Assembly: GCA_018436705.1 (NCBI GenBank)
Contig: JAHDLA010000033.1
Location: 1-50,950 of the forward strand
Direction of reading: 5' to 3'
DNA: 50,950 nucleotides
Source: Sedimentibacter sp.
GTDB lineage: Bacteria; Bacillota; Clostridia; Tissierellales; Sedimentibacteraceae
A program made the position numbers and the translations under genes. The notes beneath the pieces are model-generated. The model saw only the letters and a list, made by a program, of their open reading frames with translations. It did not search any database and had not been told where the DNA came from. This document shows positions 33,753-42,558 of the stretch, in pieces. Each line of letters begins with the position of its first letter. The first letter of the stretch is position 1.

Positions 33753-35056
33753 GTACATTAACTATTGTGGGGCTAGATGTTGTTTTGTTGGTAATGCTTC
33801 TAATGCTTAGTATTCCGTTACCTTATTGCTTTGCTGGTGCTTTGTTTTTTATGAGTATTTTTGGCAATGTATCAATGAAAAGCATGATGCTGTGGGCCTA
33901 TTCGCAGTCTGTAGGAACTGTTTTGCTGGCAAGTCCGTTGTTTATTCTTGCAGGTACATATATGGGAGGCAGCGGTGTAGCAAAAAAGCTATTAGATCTT
34001 TGCGATGCTTTTATAGGGCGTATTAAAGGCGGAATGGGAGTTGTAAGTGTTATTACATGTGCTGTAATTGGTGCAATTTCTGGGAGTGGTTTTACAGGCG
34101 TTGCAGCTACTGGGCCTATTATGATTCCTAGAATGGTGGAACAAGGGTATCCAAATGGCTTTGCGACTTCATTGGTGACGGTGTCTTCTGTGCTTGGTCT
34201 ATTAATTCCACCCAGCGCTATTATGATTATTTACGGCTGGATAACAGAAACTTCGATTCTTGCTTGCTTTTTAGCTACTGTAGGTCCAGGTATTTTAGTT
34301 ATGTTGTTATTTTGTTTGATTAACCTTATAGAATGCAGGAAGTTTGATTTAAAACTAATGCCTCCAATGTCTTTTGCAGAAAAAATGGAAGTAACAGGAA
34401 AAAGAGCTGTGTCTGCAATTCCTGCTCTGATGATGCCAATTATAATTTTGGGAGGAATCTATTGCGGTGTATTCACGCCTACTGAAGCTGCAGCTGTTGC
34501 AGCAATATATAGCATACCTGTGGGAATTTTTATTTATAAGGCAATGAAGTTAAAGGATATTAAACAAATGACTTTTGATTCTATTTGCTCTATTGGATCA
34601 ATAATGGTAATGATAATATTTTGTCTTATGCTAAGTCAAACGTTTGTCATGCTTCAAGTTCCTCAAGCACTGATTAAAATTATATTCAGCATTACCACAA
34701 ATAAGGTAGTAATTTTGATTCTTATGAATATATTTTTATTTTTAGTTGGCATGATTGTAAACGATTCTACAGGTATGTTACTTTGTGCTCCATTGTTGTT
34801 GCCATTGGTCCAGCAACTTGGCATTTCTCCAATTCACTTTGCTGCAATTATGGGTGTGAATTTGGCCATGGGTGGTATAACACCTCCATATGCCAGCATC
34901 CTTTACTTAGGCATGCGTATAGGCAAATGTGAATTCAAGGATATTATTGGTCCAACAATGAAGTTATTGATATTTGGGTATGTTCCAGTTGTATTTTTGA
35001 CTTCTTTTTACCCTGATTTATCACTGTTTCTTCCAAAACTTTTTGGATTTATATAA
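33749..35056 (+). CDS. TRAP transporter large permease subunit (DctM type)
   Basis: A 435-residue permease with about twelve hydrophobic segments, using a sodium gradient to move the substrate delivered by the binding protein. Typical motifs are IPLPYCFAGALFF near the start, LASPLFILAGTYMGGSG, AISGSGFTGVAATGPIMIPRM, LGLLIPPSAIMIIYG, GVFTPTEAAAVAA and MGGITPPYASILYLG. The gene overlaps dctQ by four bases. The binding protein is encoded after the OCD-family gene in the same transcript. Confidence 0.95.
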   Translation: MSTLTIVGLDVVLLVMLLMLSIPLPYCFAGALFFMSIFGNVSMKSMMLWAYSQSVGTVLLASPLFILAGTYMGGSGVAKKLLDLCDAFIGRIKGGMGVVSVITCAVIGAISGSGFTGVAATGPIMIPRMVEQGYPNGFATSLVTVSSVLGLLIPPSAIMIIYGWITETSILACFLATVGPGILVMLLFCLINLIECRKFDLKLMPPMSFAEKMEVTGKRAVSAIPALMMPIIILGGIYCGVFTPTEAAAVAAIYSIPVGIFIYKAMKLKDIKQMTFDSICSIGSIMVMIIFCLMLSQTFVMLQVPQALIKIIFSITTNKVVILILMNIFLFLVGMIVNDSTGMLLCAPLLLPLVQQLGISPIHFAAIMGVNLAMGGITPPYASILYLGMRIGKCEFKDIIGPTMKLLIFGYVPVVFLTSFYPDLSLFLPKLFGFI

Positions 35057-35097
35057 TTCCTATACATGGAATTTAAAAAATATAAAGGAGATAAGAT

Positions 35098-36096
35098 ATG
35101 ACAAAAATATTTGCTATCGATGATGTTAAACGCCTTATCACCATGGATGATGTTGTCCAAAGTGTGGAAAAGACTTTTTGTGGGCTGGCTGATGGCACAG
35201 TAATTAATCCCACAAAAGTTACGCTGGATTTGGGTGAATCTGCCCCTTATCCTCCGTATGAAGGATTCTTTAATGCAATGCCTGCATATATTGGATATCA
35301 AGACATAGCAGGTATCAAATGGGTGGGAGGAATTTCAGGCGAAAGAAAAAAAGCTGGATTTCCCTTCATATGTGGAATTATTGTTTTAGCAGATCCGCGA
35401 TTAGGAAAATTTTTAGCTGTTTTGGACGGAGCATATATTACGGATTTACGTACTGGGGCTCAGACAGCTGTAGCGCTAAAATACATTTTTACAGATAAAA
35501 AGAAATTAAAAATAGGTATTTATGGTGCCGGCATGCAAGCGCGTACTCAAACATTAGCTATTTCTAAATGCTTTGATATTGAAGAACTTCGAGTTTACGA
35601 TGTAAATCCGATAGCGTCGGAAAAGTTTAAATCAGAAATGCAGGAAGTTGTAAATGGTAAAATTATTATTTGTAAGGAGCCGGTAGATGCTTGTTGTGGA
35701 GATGCTGTGATTTGTGTAACTCAGTCAAAGAAACGAATTATTAAAGCAGATTGGGTAAAGCCTGGAACTGTCATATTTCCGATGGGGTCCTATCAAGAAA
35801 TTGAAAACGAAGTTATTGAAAAGTCTGATATGATTATTGTTGACCATATCGGACAGGCTTTACACCGCGGGGCATTAAAGGATTTAAGCCAGCAAGGAAA
35901 GATTACGGAAAAAGATATTACAACTACAATTGGAGAACTGGCTAATGGTTCTGTTAGTCTTGGCGATATAAGTGATAAACGAATGATTTGTATTCCTATT
36001 GGTACAGGTGCTATGGATGTTGCGGTTGCAGGTATTTTCTATGAGAGAGCCATTGCTCAGGGATTGGGTGTTGACTTTGATATTACAGGTGAATAA
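35098..36096 (+). CDS. Ornithine cyclodeaminase / mu-crystallin family enzyme
   Basis: A 332-residue NAD(P)-dependent enzyme. The Rossmann motif GIYGAGMQARTQ is near residues 140-151. The substrate lysine is Lys74 in GIKWVGG, and the GAYITDLRTGAQTA motif (Arg118) binds the carboxylate. Members catalyse ornithine cyclodeamination, alanine dehydrogenation, pyrroline-2-carboxylate reduction or imine reduction. Placed inside a TRAP operon with serine-dehydratase-like enzymes, it most likely acts on the imported amino acid or its imine; the reaction cannot be fixed from sequence. It is followed by dctP after 24 bp. Confidence 0.88.
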   Translation: MTKIFAIDDVKRLITMDDVVQSVEKTFCGLADGTVINPTKVTLDLGESAPYPPYEGFFNAMPAYIGYQDIAGIKWVGGISGERKKAGFPFICGIIVLADPRLGKFLAVLDGAYITDLRTGAQTAVALKYIFTDKKKLKIGIYGAGMQARTQTLAISKCFDIEELRVYDVNPIASEKFKSEMQEVVNGKIIICKEPVDACCGDAVICVTQSKKRIIKADWVKPGTVIFPMGSYQEIENEVIEKSDMIIVDHIGQALHRGALKDLSQQGKITEKDITTTIGELANGSVSLGDISDKRMICIPIGTGAMDVAVAGIFYERAIAQGLGVDFDITGE

Positions 36097-36120
36097 TCCT
36101 AAAAATTGGAGGAATGAATA

Positions 36121-37143
36121 ATGAAAAAGTTTTTTGCTTTACTTATTGTATTAGTTATGTTAGTATCTTTGGTTGCCTGTGGAGGCAGCAATGAAGTTGT
36201 AGAACAGAATGAAGAACAGACAGTTAAATTATCTTTGGCACATATTAGACCAGTAGGTTCTTCAGCGGATTTGGCAATAAAGGCTTTTGCTGAAGAAGCT
36301 ACAGAACTTTCCGGAGGTACCTTGGAGTTTGAAATTTATCCTGCTAGCCAGCTAGGCGATTATACAACTGTCCAAGAACGAGTTGGCATAGGCGATGTTG
36401 ATATGCAAATTGCCAGTCTTGGTAGTAATATGGATAAAGTTTTCGCTATGTCTAATGCTGCATATCTTTGCAGCACTTGGGATGAGGCTAAAAAAATGTT
36501 TTCGGAAGGAAGTTCTTTGATTGAAATTTATAAAGAAAAATTAGCTGAATATAATATGACTTATTTGGCAGCATACCCGCTATATTTTGGAGGTATTGCA
36601 TTGAATGTGGATCCTGTTGACCCAACTAATCCGCAAGCGCATTCAGGCATTAAGATTAGGGTGCCATCTATGACTACTTTTGAAAAGACTGCAACAACAC
36701 TTGGGTACTTGGCAACTCCGTTACCATCTTCTGAAATGTTTACTTCAGTCCAGACTGGTGTAGTAGATGGGGCTATTGGAGCGGGCGCTGAAATGTATTA
36801 TGGAAATCTATCTGGTTTGGTAAAATACTATCTCCCTATTAATGATCACTTTGAACAATGGTATATGTATATCAATACGGATAAATGGAATAGCTTAAGT
36901 GATAATCAATGTAATGCAATTCAAACTGCTGCAAATAATATGCAGGAAGCAAGATGGAAAGTTGCAGAAGCTGAAACTTCTGAGTATGAACAAAAGCTGC
37001 GAGATAGCGGCACCGTTGTTGTAGAATATACAGATGAACAATTGAGTGAATTTGCACATATTGTACGTGAGGCTGTTTGGCCTGTGATTGCAGAGGAATA
37101 TGGCTCTGAATATTTTGAATCTGTTGTAGATAGTATAAAGTAA
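36121..37143 (+). CDS. TRAP transporter substrate-binding lipoprotein (DctP type)
   Basis: The extracytoplasmic solute receptor for the DctQM permease; 340 residues. The signal peptide ends in the lipobox LVAC with lipidated Cys20. Mature motifs are LAHIRPVGSSADLAIKAFAEEA, GDVDMQIASLG, the substrate-carboxylate arginine in GIKIRVPSM and PLPSSEMFTSVQTGVVDGAIGA. DctP proteins of this group bind organic acids or amino-acid derivatives such as ectoine, but the ligand here is unknown. A strong terminator follows. Confidence 0.92.
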   Translation: MKKFFALLIVLVMLVSLVACGGSNEVVEQNEEQTVKLSLAHIRPVGSSADLAIKAFAEEATELSGGTLEFEIYPASQLGDYTTVQERVGIGDVDMQIASLGSNMDKVFAMSNAAYLCSTWDEAKKMFSEGSSLIEIYKEKLAEYNMTYLAAYPLYFGGIALNVDPVDPTNPQAHSGIKIRVPSMTTFEKTATTLGYLATPLPSSEMFTSVQTGVVDGAIGAGAEMYYGNLSGLVKYYLPINDHFEQWYMYINTDKWNSLSDNQCNAIQTAANNMQEARWKVAEAETSEYEQKLRDSGTVVVEYTDEQLSEFAHIVREAVWPVIAEEYGSEYFESVVDSIK

Positions 37144-37159
37144 ATTTATTAAGTGTACA

Positions 37160-37196
37160 AAAAAGCCGCATAATTAAGCGGCTTTCTTGTCTTTTG
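37160..37196 (+). terminator. Terminator after dctP
   Basis: A perfect 8-bp stem AAAGCCGC / GCGGCTTT with an 8-nt loop and a T-rich tail. Confidence 0.75.
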
Positions 37197-37274
37197 ATTT
37201 AGTTGCTTGTATATGCTAGTTTTTTGAATTTTCACAAGGCATTATAGAGTTACGTTAAATTAAGGAGGATATAT

Positions 37275-38807
37275 ATGAGTACAAGTATTTTTGAAATTAT
37301 AGGACCAATTATGATTGGGCCTTCCAGCTCACACACTGCTGGAATGGTTAGGATTGGAATGATGGTTAACAGAATTGTAAATGAAAATATTCAATATGTC
37401 CATGTAGAATTTAGCCAAAAGCTGCGAATGACATACTCTGGGCATCGCTCACATGTAGCTTTAATTGGTGGCATTATTGGTTTAAGTGAAAGTGATATAA
37501 AAATTCGAGATGCTATTACTTTAGCGCGAAATCGAGGTATAGAAATAAATGTTGATTTTCTGCCTGAGGGGGAATATCCTGAAAATACAGCTCGTATTAC
37601 TGTTGGTTGCAAGGATACAAGGACTATTACGGTTGTAGGCACATCTATTGGTGGCGGCAGTATTATCATTAATTCTGTGGATGACGTTCTCCTTGAAATT
37701 GTTCCAGAAGGTTATCATGTTATTATTTGGAGTGATAATGATTTGAATTTATCGGAAATTAAAGGCAAAGTTCAATCAGGGAGAGGACAGAACAGATTTG
37801 TTACGTGCTTAACATTTTCGAGTATGCCCTCAGAAATATTGCTGTCACAGTTGCATAATTTAAAAGGCGTCATTAAGTGCGAAATTGTTAAGCCAATTAT
37901 TGACTATGGCGTATCTCTGACTAATGAAAAAAAATACCAAAGCTGTTTAGATTTGTGCGAAGAGGCGCAGCAAAGTAGCCTTTCCATAGCAGAAATTGCT
38001 GTAAAGTATGAGGCAGCTAGATCTGGGTTCTCTGAAGAAAACATTCGTAAAAGAATGGTTAAGCATCTAACAAAAATGAAAGAATCAGTTTTAGAGGGAG
38101 AAAAACCAAATAAATTATTGTATGGTTTGGCAAATGGCAGAGATGCATATTTGCTAAAAAAGGCTGTTAACGAGAAAAAATTAATCTCTGGTGGAATAGT
38201 ACCTTTAGCTGTTTCAAGGGCACTTGGTGTAATGGAGTACAATGGATCTATGGGAATAATTGTGGCAGCACCTACTGCAGGATCTTCAGGCATTGTTCCA
38301 GGCTGTTTTACTACTTTGCTTGATGAATATGGGTTTTCAGATGAAAGAATCGCAAATGCACTTTTTGTGTGTGGTATGATGGGTGTCATAATGTCAAATC
38401 GAAATGTGTCTTTTTCTGGGTCTGTTGGAGGCTGCCAGGGGGAAATAGGAGTGTCTAGTGCGATATCAGCCGCGGGTATAGTTAGTTTATTTTCTAATGA
38501 TCCTAAAAAAGTGGTTCATGCAATGGCTCTATGTTTAAAAAATCTACTCGGACTGGTATGTGATCCAATTGCAGGCCCTGTAGAAATTCCATGCATTAAA
38601 CGAAATGCTGTCGGAGTAGCCAATGCTTTTATTTCAGCTGATATGGCATTGGCAGGAATTCGCAGTTTTATTCCTCCAGACGAAGTCATTGATGCTTTAG
38701 TAGATGTTGAAGAACGGCTGCCTCATGAGTTAAAGTGTGCTACTGTAGGCGGATTAGCTAGTACGTGTACTGCTAAAAAAGTTAGAGAAGAATTGTTAAA
38801 TCAATAA
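37275..38807 (+). CDS. L-serine dehydratase, iron-sulfur type, beta and alpha domains fused
   Basis: Deaminates L-serine to pyruvate and ammonia with a 4Fe-4S cluster. The 510-residue chain joins the beta domain (about 1-150, with GPSSSHTAG at 15-23), an ACT-like region (about 150-220) and the alpha domain (about 225-510). This is longer than E. coli SdaA (about 454). The alpha domain has APTAGSSGIVPGC, GGCQGEIGVSSA and LVCDPIAGPVEIPCIKRNA, with the cluster cysteines. AAGGAGG fixes the start. It lies between the TRAP operon and the GntR gene and is probably part of the same pathway. A related beta-hydroxy amino acid could also be the substrate. Confidence 0.93.
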   Translation: MSTSIFEIIGPIMIGPSSSHTAGMVRIGMMVNRIVNENIQYVHVEFSQKLRMTYSGHRSHVALIGGIIGLSESDIKIRDAITLARNRGIEINVDFLPEGEYPENTARITVGCKDTRTITVVGTSIGGGSIIINSVDDVLLEIVPEGYHVIIWSDNDLNLSEIKGKVQSGRGQNRFVTCLTFSSMPSEILLSQLHNLKGVIKCEIVKPIIDYGVSLTNEKKYQSCLDLCEEAQQSSLSIAEIAVKYEAARSGFSEENIRKRMVKHLTKMKESVLEGEKPNKLLYGLANGRDAYLLKKAVNEKKLISGGIVPLAVSRALGVMEYNGSMGIIVAAPTAGSSGIVPGCFTTLLDEYGFSDERIANALFVCGMMGVIMSNRNVSFSGSVGGCQGEIGVSSAISAAGIVSLFSNDPKKVVHAMALCLKNLLGLVCDPIAGPVEIPCIKRNAVGVANAFISADMALAGIRSFIPPDEVIDALVDVEERLPHELKCATVGGLASTCTAKKVREELLNQ

Positions 38808-38979
38808 TAAAAAAGATGAATAATAAAAATATAGTTTAGAATACGAATATATGTTATAATAAATATGTGTAACTATATTATGATTGCCATATTTTCAAAT
38901 AACGCTCTTATTGTGGGTGTATATTGGCGCATAATAAATATAGTAAATATGAAAATAACTAATAGAGGAGGACATTGTT

Positions 38980-39705
38980 GTGAAGGCAATTAAGCGCCAA
39001 TCTCTGTCTGAACAGGTTGTAGAATCTATTTTACAATACATTAAGGATAATAATATGAAGTCTGGTGATCAGATTCCAACTGAAAGCGAATTTGCTGAGC
39101 TGTTTAAAGTAAGCCGTACCAGCATCCGTGAAGCTATGAAGGCGCTGAGCATTAATGGAGTGGTTTCGTCTACCCCGGGAAAAGGGACATTTTTACAACC
39201 AAAAGCTATGAATACCGTTATAGGAAATGATGGTACTTTGCAAACAAAAGCACGTGCTACAATTGAGCAGATCATGGAGCTCCGAACACCTTTAGAGGTT
39301 TTAGCTGTTGGTTTGGCTGCTGAAAGAAGGAGTATGTCGGAGCTTGAAGAACTAGAAGAAATTACGAAAAAGTATAGAGAGGAAGTACTTGCTAAAGGCT
39401 GTTGGATACAATGGGGAACAAAATTTCATTCAAAGATAGCCGAGATGAGTAGGAATCCTCTACTTATTTCCACTCTTCGGCTTTTAAGCAATATGGTTGA
39501 ACAATACCGCGAAAACTTGGCTGTATTTTATGATGATAAGTCAATTTATATTGAAAATCAAAAACGTATTTATGATGCTATTTATAATCAAGATGTAGTC
39601 GTGGCTCAAGCAGAGATGCAAAAGCACATGAAAATTACTGAAGATGCTCTAAATATGATTATTAATGAAGGAAATGCAATAGAATTTCTTCCACATCAAT
39701 TGTGA
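38980..39705 (+). CDS. GntR family regulator with FCD domain
   Basis: A 241-residue transcription factor of the FadR/FCD subgroup. Residues 7-75 form the winged helix (SLSEQVVESILQYIKD, GDQIPTESEFAELFKVSRTSIREAMKAL, GTFLQ). Residues about 90-225 form the FCD ligand domain, with the metal ligand His in TKFHSKIAEMSRNPLL. The start is GTG at 38980 after GAGGAGG. It likely senses a substrate or product of the adjoining TRAP/deaminase locus and controls it. Its operator was not identified. Confidence 0.92.
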   Translation: MKAIKRQSLSEQVVESILQYIKDNNMKSGDQIPTESEFAELFKVSRTSIREAMKALSINGVVSSTPGKGTFLQPKAMNTVIGNDGTLQTKARATIEQIMELRTPLEVLAVGLAAERRSMSELEELEEITKKYREEVLAKGCWIQWGTKFHSKIAEMSRNPLLISTLRLLSNMVEQYRENLAVFYDDKSIYIENQKRIYDAIYNQDVVVAQAEMQKHMKITEDALNMIINEGNAIEFLPHQL

Positions 39706-39797
39706 TATGAATTATTTTTTTCTAATGAGATTAAAAATTTGTTTTAGAATAAAAATTATCTTATTATAAATTTTATTTAGGAGCAATATATTTTTAG

Positions 39798-39838
39798 AAC
39801 AGTATGCGTAAGCTAAAATATCGGATACTGTTTTTTTA
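39798..39838 (+). terminator. Terminator after the GntR gene
   Basis: AACAGTAT (39798-39805) / ATACTGTT (39825-39832) stem with a 19-nt loop, followed by a T-run. Confidence 0.65.
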
Positions 39839-39886
39839 ATTTATGGATATGTTTATGCAAGCAATAACCTTAATCATCAATTAAAA

Positions 39887-39952
39887 TGTCAAAAACAATA
39901 AATAAACAGTCAAATTTGATAGTATGATGATACGCTCGTGGTATTTTATAAT
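39887..39952 (+). promoter_or_regulatory. Kinase-operon promoter with shared activator site
   Basis: TGTCAA (39887-39892) and AGTCAA (39908-39913) form a direct repeat with a 21-bp period, 60 and 39 bp before TATAAT (39947-39952). No good -35 exists, which suggests an activator-dependent promoter. The same layout occurs at four other promoters downstream. The leader to the kinase start is about 115 nt. Confidence 0.6.
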
Positions 39953-40074
39953 GGAGGTTAATTAAGAAAGACTTGCTTATGTTTACTATTTTTTCATAAA
40001 GTGTTATCATAAAATAATCTCTAATAGTGAGATTGAAAAGAAATTTTTAATTAATAGGTTAAGGAGCTCAATAT

Positions 40075-41574
40075 ATGATTCAGAAAACAGAGTGGGGACA
40101 CATCGAATGGCTGCATAAGTGCAAGGAGGAGGCCGCACCTTCTTTTAGTGTAGGAATAACTTCGTTGCTTCAAGGTAAACGTATGCTGAAACATATTCAT
40201 TATGGTATTGAACAGTTTATATATATACTGGAAGGAGACGGCATTTACTATATAAATGAAGAAAAAAAATATATTAGTAAGGATATGTGTTTTTATATGG
40301 AGCCTGATATAGTTCATGAAACAATAAATACAGGTTCTGTACCTCTTAAGGAGCTGGTAGTATCCAGACCAGTGAGCTATGATTCAGGCATAAAACTTGA
40401 AGAGGATTATCTTAATGCTAATCAAAGAACAGCCAGATTAGTTTCAGTTAATATTATATATTCAGCAGTTGAGGCAATAACAACCTTGCTGCTTGAGTCA
40501 ATAAGCCTTCCGTTTACGATTTACGATGATATGGGAGAAATTATTATTCAAAGCAGAAAGTTCTCCAGCTATTGTACTGCAAAGTGCAATCCTGCATGCA
40601 ACAGCAAATCTTGCAGCTGCATGATTCAAAAAAATTTTGATAAATTGGACAAGGTAACACAGTTTACTTGCGAATATGGTCTTACAGTTTTCAGTTATCC
40701 TATTATATATAACGGATTGCAGCTAGGGACTATAAGCGGAGGACATATTCTTGTGTCTGATTATACAACAAACGAACATGACGATTTATATGATTCGCCT
40801 GAAAGTACAGTTATTGGAATAAAAAGCTTACTTAAACAAATTGCAAAAAGCATTACAAGTTACTGTTCATTTTATGAATCCAGGATGCTGATTGAAAAAA
40901 AGGATAAGGATATAAAGGAAGAAATAAGAAGAAACGAAACACTTAAAAATAATTTGTACGTAATAAATGATAAGGTTACAAATTTACGGATTAATCATCA
41001 TTTCCTTTTTAATACTTTAAATTCAATTGCAAGTATGGCATTAACCGGAGATAGAAGCTGTTTGTATAATTCTATAATTGATCTATCAAAAATGTTCAGG
41101 TATACCATGACCGTTGATTTAAGGTTTGTGACGTTAACGTCTGAAATAGAATATTTGGAAACATATCTTAATTTACAGAAATTAAGGTATGGAGATGATC
41201 TAGAGGTTTTGTATAATATTGAAAAAGGCATGGATAACATTAAAGTTCCATTTAACTTTATTCAACCTATTGTGGAAAATGCATTTACCCATGGGTTTAT
41301 ACCCAGCAATAATAAAAAATTAATAAAAATTTCTGTGAAAAAAGTTAAAGATAAAGCAAAAATAGTTGTATTAAATAATGGTGTGCTTTTAGATGACATT
41401 ACCCTTAATAGAGTAAACAGAGGATTGTATAGAAATACTGGGCATGGGTTGTCATTGATATATGAAAAGTTAAAATCAGCTTATAGTGATGAGTTCAGTA
41501 TGAATATAACATCCAGCACAAAAGATGACACAAAGGTTTCTGTAATAATACCTGTTTTATTCGAGGAGGAATAG
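40075..41574 (+). CDS. Cytosolic sensor histidine kinase: cupin + PocR + LytS-type kinase
   Basis: A 499-residue sensor without signal peptide or membrane helix, so it should sense an intracellular ligand. Residues about 34-98 form a cupin barrel (His40, His42, Glu46 and His81 as likely metal or ligand residues). Residues about 122-270 match the PocR sensory domain, with the cysteine cluster SYCTAKCNPACNSKSC and the PIIYNGLQLGTISGGHIL strand pair. A short coiled coil (270-300) leads to the kinase: phospho-acceptor His309 in NHHFLFNTLNSIAS (LytS type, with His in place of the usual Pro before it), N box IVENAFTHG (399-407) and G box GHGLSLIYEKL (457-467). The next gene starts after one base and encodes the partner response regulator. 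Confidence 0.85.
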   Translation: MIQKTEWGHIEWLHKCKEEAAPSFSVGITSLLQGKRMLKHIHYGIEQFIYILEGDGIYYINEEKKYISKDMCFYMEPDIVHETINTGSVPLKELVVSRPVSYDSGIKLEEDYLNANQRTARLVSVNIIYSAVEAITTLLLESISLPFTIYDDMGEIIIQSRKFSSYCTAKCNPACNSKSCSCMIQKNFDKLDKVTQFTCEYGLTVFSYPIIYNGLQLGTISGGHILVSDYTTNEHDDLYDSPESTVIGIKSLLKQIAKSITSYCSFYESRMLIEKKDKDIKEEIRRNETLKNNLYVINDKVTNLRINHHFLFNTLNSIASMALTGDRSCLYNSIIDLSKMFRYTMTVDLRFVTLTSEIEYLETYLNLQKLRYGDDLEVLYNIEKGMDNIKVPFNFIQPIVENAFTHGFIPSNNKKLIKISVKKVKDKAKIVVLNNGVLLDDITLNRVNRGLYRNTGHGLSLIYEKLKSAYSDEFSMNITSSTKDDTKVSVIIPVLFEEE

Positions 41575-41575
41575 T

Positions 41576-42259
41576 ATGATAAATGCAATAATAGCAGATG
41601 ATGAACCTGCAGTAGCTAATATAATACGTTATTTTATCAAAAAGGAAAAACTACCCATATCAATTGTTGGAACAGCATGCAACGGTAAGGAGGCATTGGC
41701 GTTATTAAAAAATAATAAAGTAAACTTGGTATTTTTGGATATTATCATGCCATTCATGGATGGTTTTAAAGTAATAGAAAACGCCCCGGATAATAATTAT
41801 ATAGTTATTACGGCATATGATTCCTTTGAATATGCTCAGCGCGCCTTAAGGCTGGGAGCTAAGGATATATTGCTTAAGCCCATTGAGTACAAACAACTTT
41901 TGCAGTCAATAACCAGAGCCGTTGGATGGAAATTTACAGACAATGATACATTAAATGATATACTTGAATACATAAATATAAATTATGCAGAAAAAATCGA
42001 CTTGCAGAAATTATCAAGTGAATTCTATGTATCACCAAGCCATGTGTCAAGATTGTTTAAGAAGTTTATGGGAGTTACAACCGTCGAATACATACACGAA
42101 GTAAGGATTAAACAAGCTATTAATATGCTTGATAAAGGAAAATATAGCATTAAAGAAGTTGCTGAAATTACAGGGTATGACAGCTTAAATAATTTTTATA
42201 AAAAATTTAAAACTCATACAGGGACAACACCGGCTTTATACATGCAGACACATAAGTAA
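41576..42259 (+). CDS. AraC-type response regulator
   Basis: A 227-residue two-component regulator. The receiver domain (1-115) has the acidic DDE pocket at 8-10, the phospho-Asp at Asp55 (LVFLDIIMPFMDG), Thr in VITAYDSF and Lys in LLKPIE. A two-motif AraC helix-turn-helix (about 125-225) follows: LQKLSSEFYVSPSHVSRLFKKFMG and IKEVAEITGYDSLNNFYKKFKTHTG. It is coupled to the kinase gene. AraC-type activators bind direct repeats at or near the -35; such repeats precede its own operon and four neighbouring units, which I propose as its regulon. Confidence 0.92.
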   Translation: MINAIIADDEPAVANIIRYFIKKEKLPISIVGTACNGKEALALLKNNKVNLVFLDIIMPFMDGFKVIENAPDNNYIVITAYDSFEYAQRALRLGAKDILLKPIEYKQLLQSITRAVGWKFTDNDTLNDILEYININYAEKIDLQKLSSEFYVSPSHVSRLFKKFMGVTTVEYIHEVRIKQAINMLDKGKYSIKEVAEITGYDSLNNFYKKFKTHTGTTPALYMQTHK

Positions 42260-42319
42260 TTAAGTATAGATTGTAATGATTTTAGTTAGTATATTATTGC
42301 GATTATTATAATAAATAAT

Positions 42320-42379
42320 AGCTCTTAGCGTATAATTTTATTCTATAGAAAAATAAAATTAAATAGCTAAGAGTTTTTA
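42320..42379 (+). terminator. Terminator of the kinase-regulator operon
   Basis: CTCTTAGC (42322-42329) / GCTAAGAG (42366-42373), with an inner ATAATTTTATT / AATAAAATTA pairing, followed by a T-run. Confidence 0.8.
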
Positions 42380-42384
42380 TTAAA

Positions 42385-42486
42385 TGTCAATAATGGTAAA
42401 AAATATGTTTAAATTGAGAATTTAAGTTTCTGTGAAAACATTTTATAATTGAAATGATATTGATCGATCAAAAGATAACGTTAACA
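42385..42486 (+). promoter_or_regulatory. Promoter of the M20D/DUF3100 operon with two shared elements
   Basis: Upstream element: TGTCAA (42385) and TGTTTA (42406), a 21-bp direct repeat. The -10 TATAAT is at 42444-42449, 59 bp after the first TGTCAA. Downstream element: TTGATCGATCAA (42460-42471) and GATAACGTTAACA (42474-42486), placed around the start of transcription. The leader then contains a four-codon open frame. Confidence 0.6.
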
Positions 42487-42511
42487 AAATTATCGGAGAG
42501 AGGAGTTATAT

Positions 42512-42526
42512 ATGCCTAATGGTTAA
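42512..42526 (+). other. Possible leader micro-ORF (Met-Pro-Asn-Gly-stop)
   Basis: ATG CCT AAT GGT TAA lies six bases after the strong ribosome site AGAGAGGAG (42497-42505). The M20D gene 33 bp downstream has a weaker site (GGAAGGA). A ribosome-loading or attenuation role is possible, but this could be chance. Confidence 0.25.
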
Positions 42527-42558
42527 GTAATTTTTAAAATTAAATGGAAGGAAAAAAG

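Noticed and set aside
42474..42486. GATAACGTTAACA as a CcpA cre site
   Set aside because: It is close to the cre pattern but misses conserved positions, and it always occurs with the TTGATYGATCAA palindrome. Kept only as part of the new element.
42512..42526. Micro-ORF as a confident gene
   Set aside because: Too short to separate from chance without conservation; kept as a low-confidence site.
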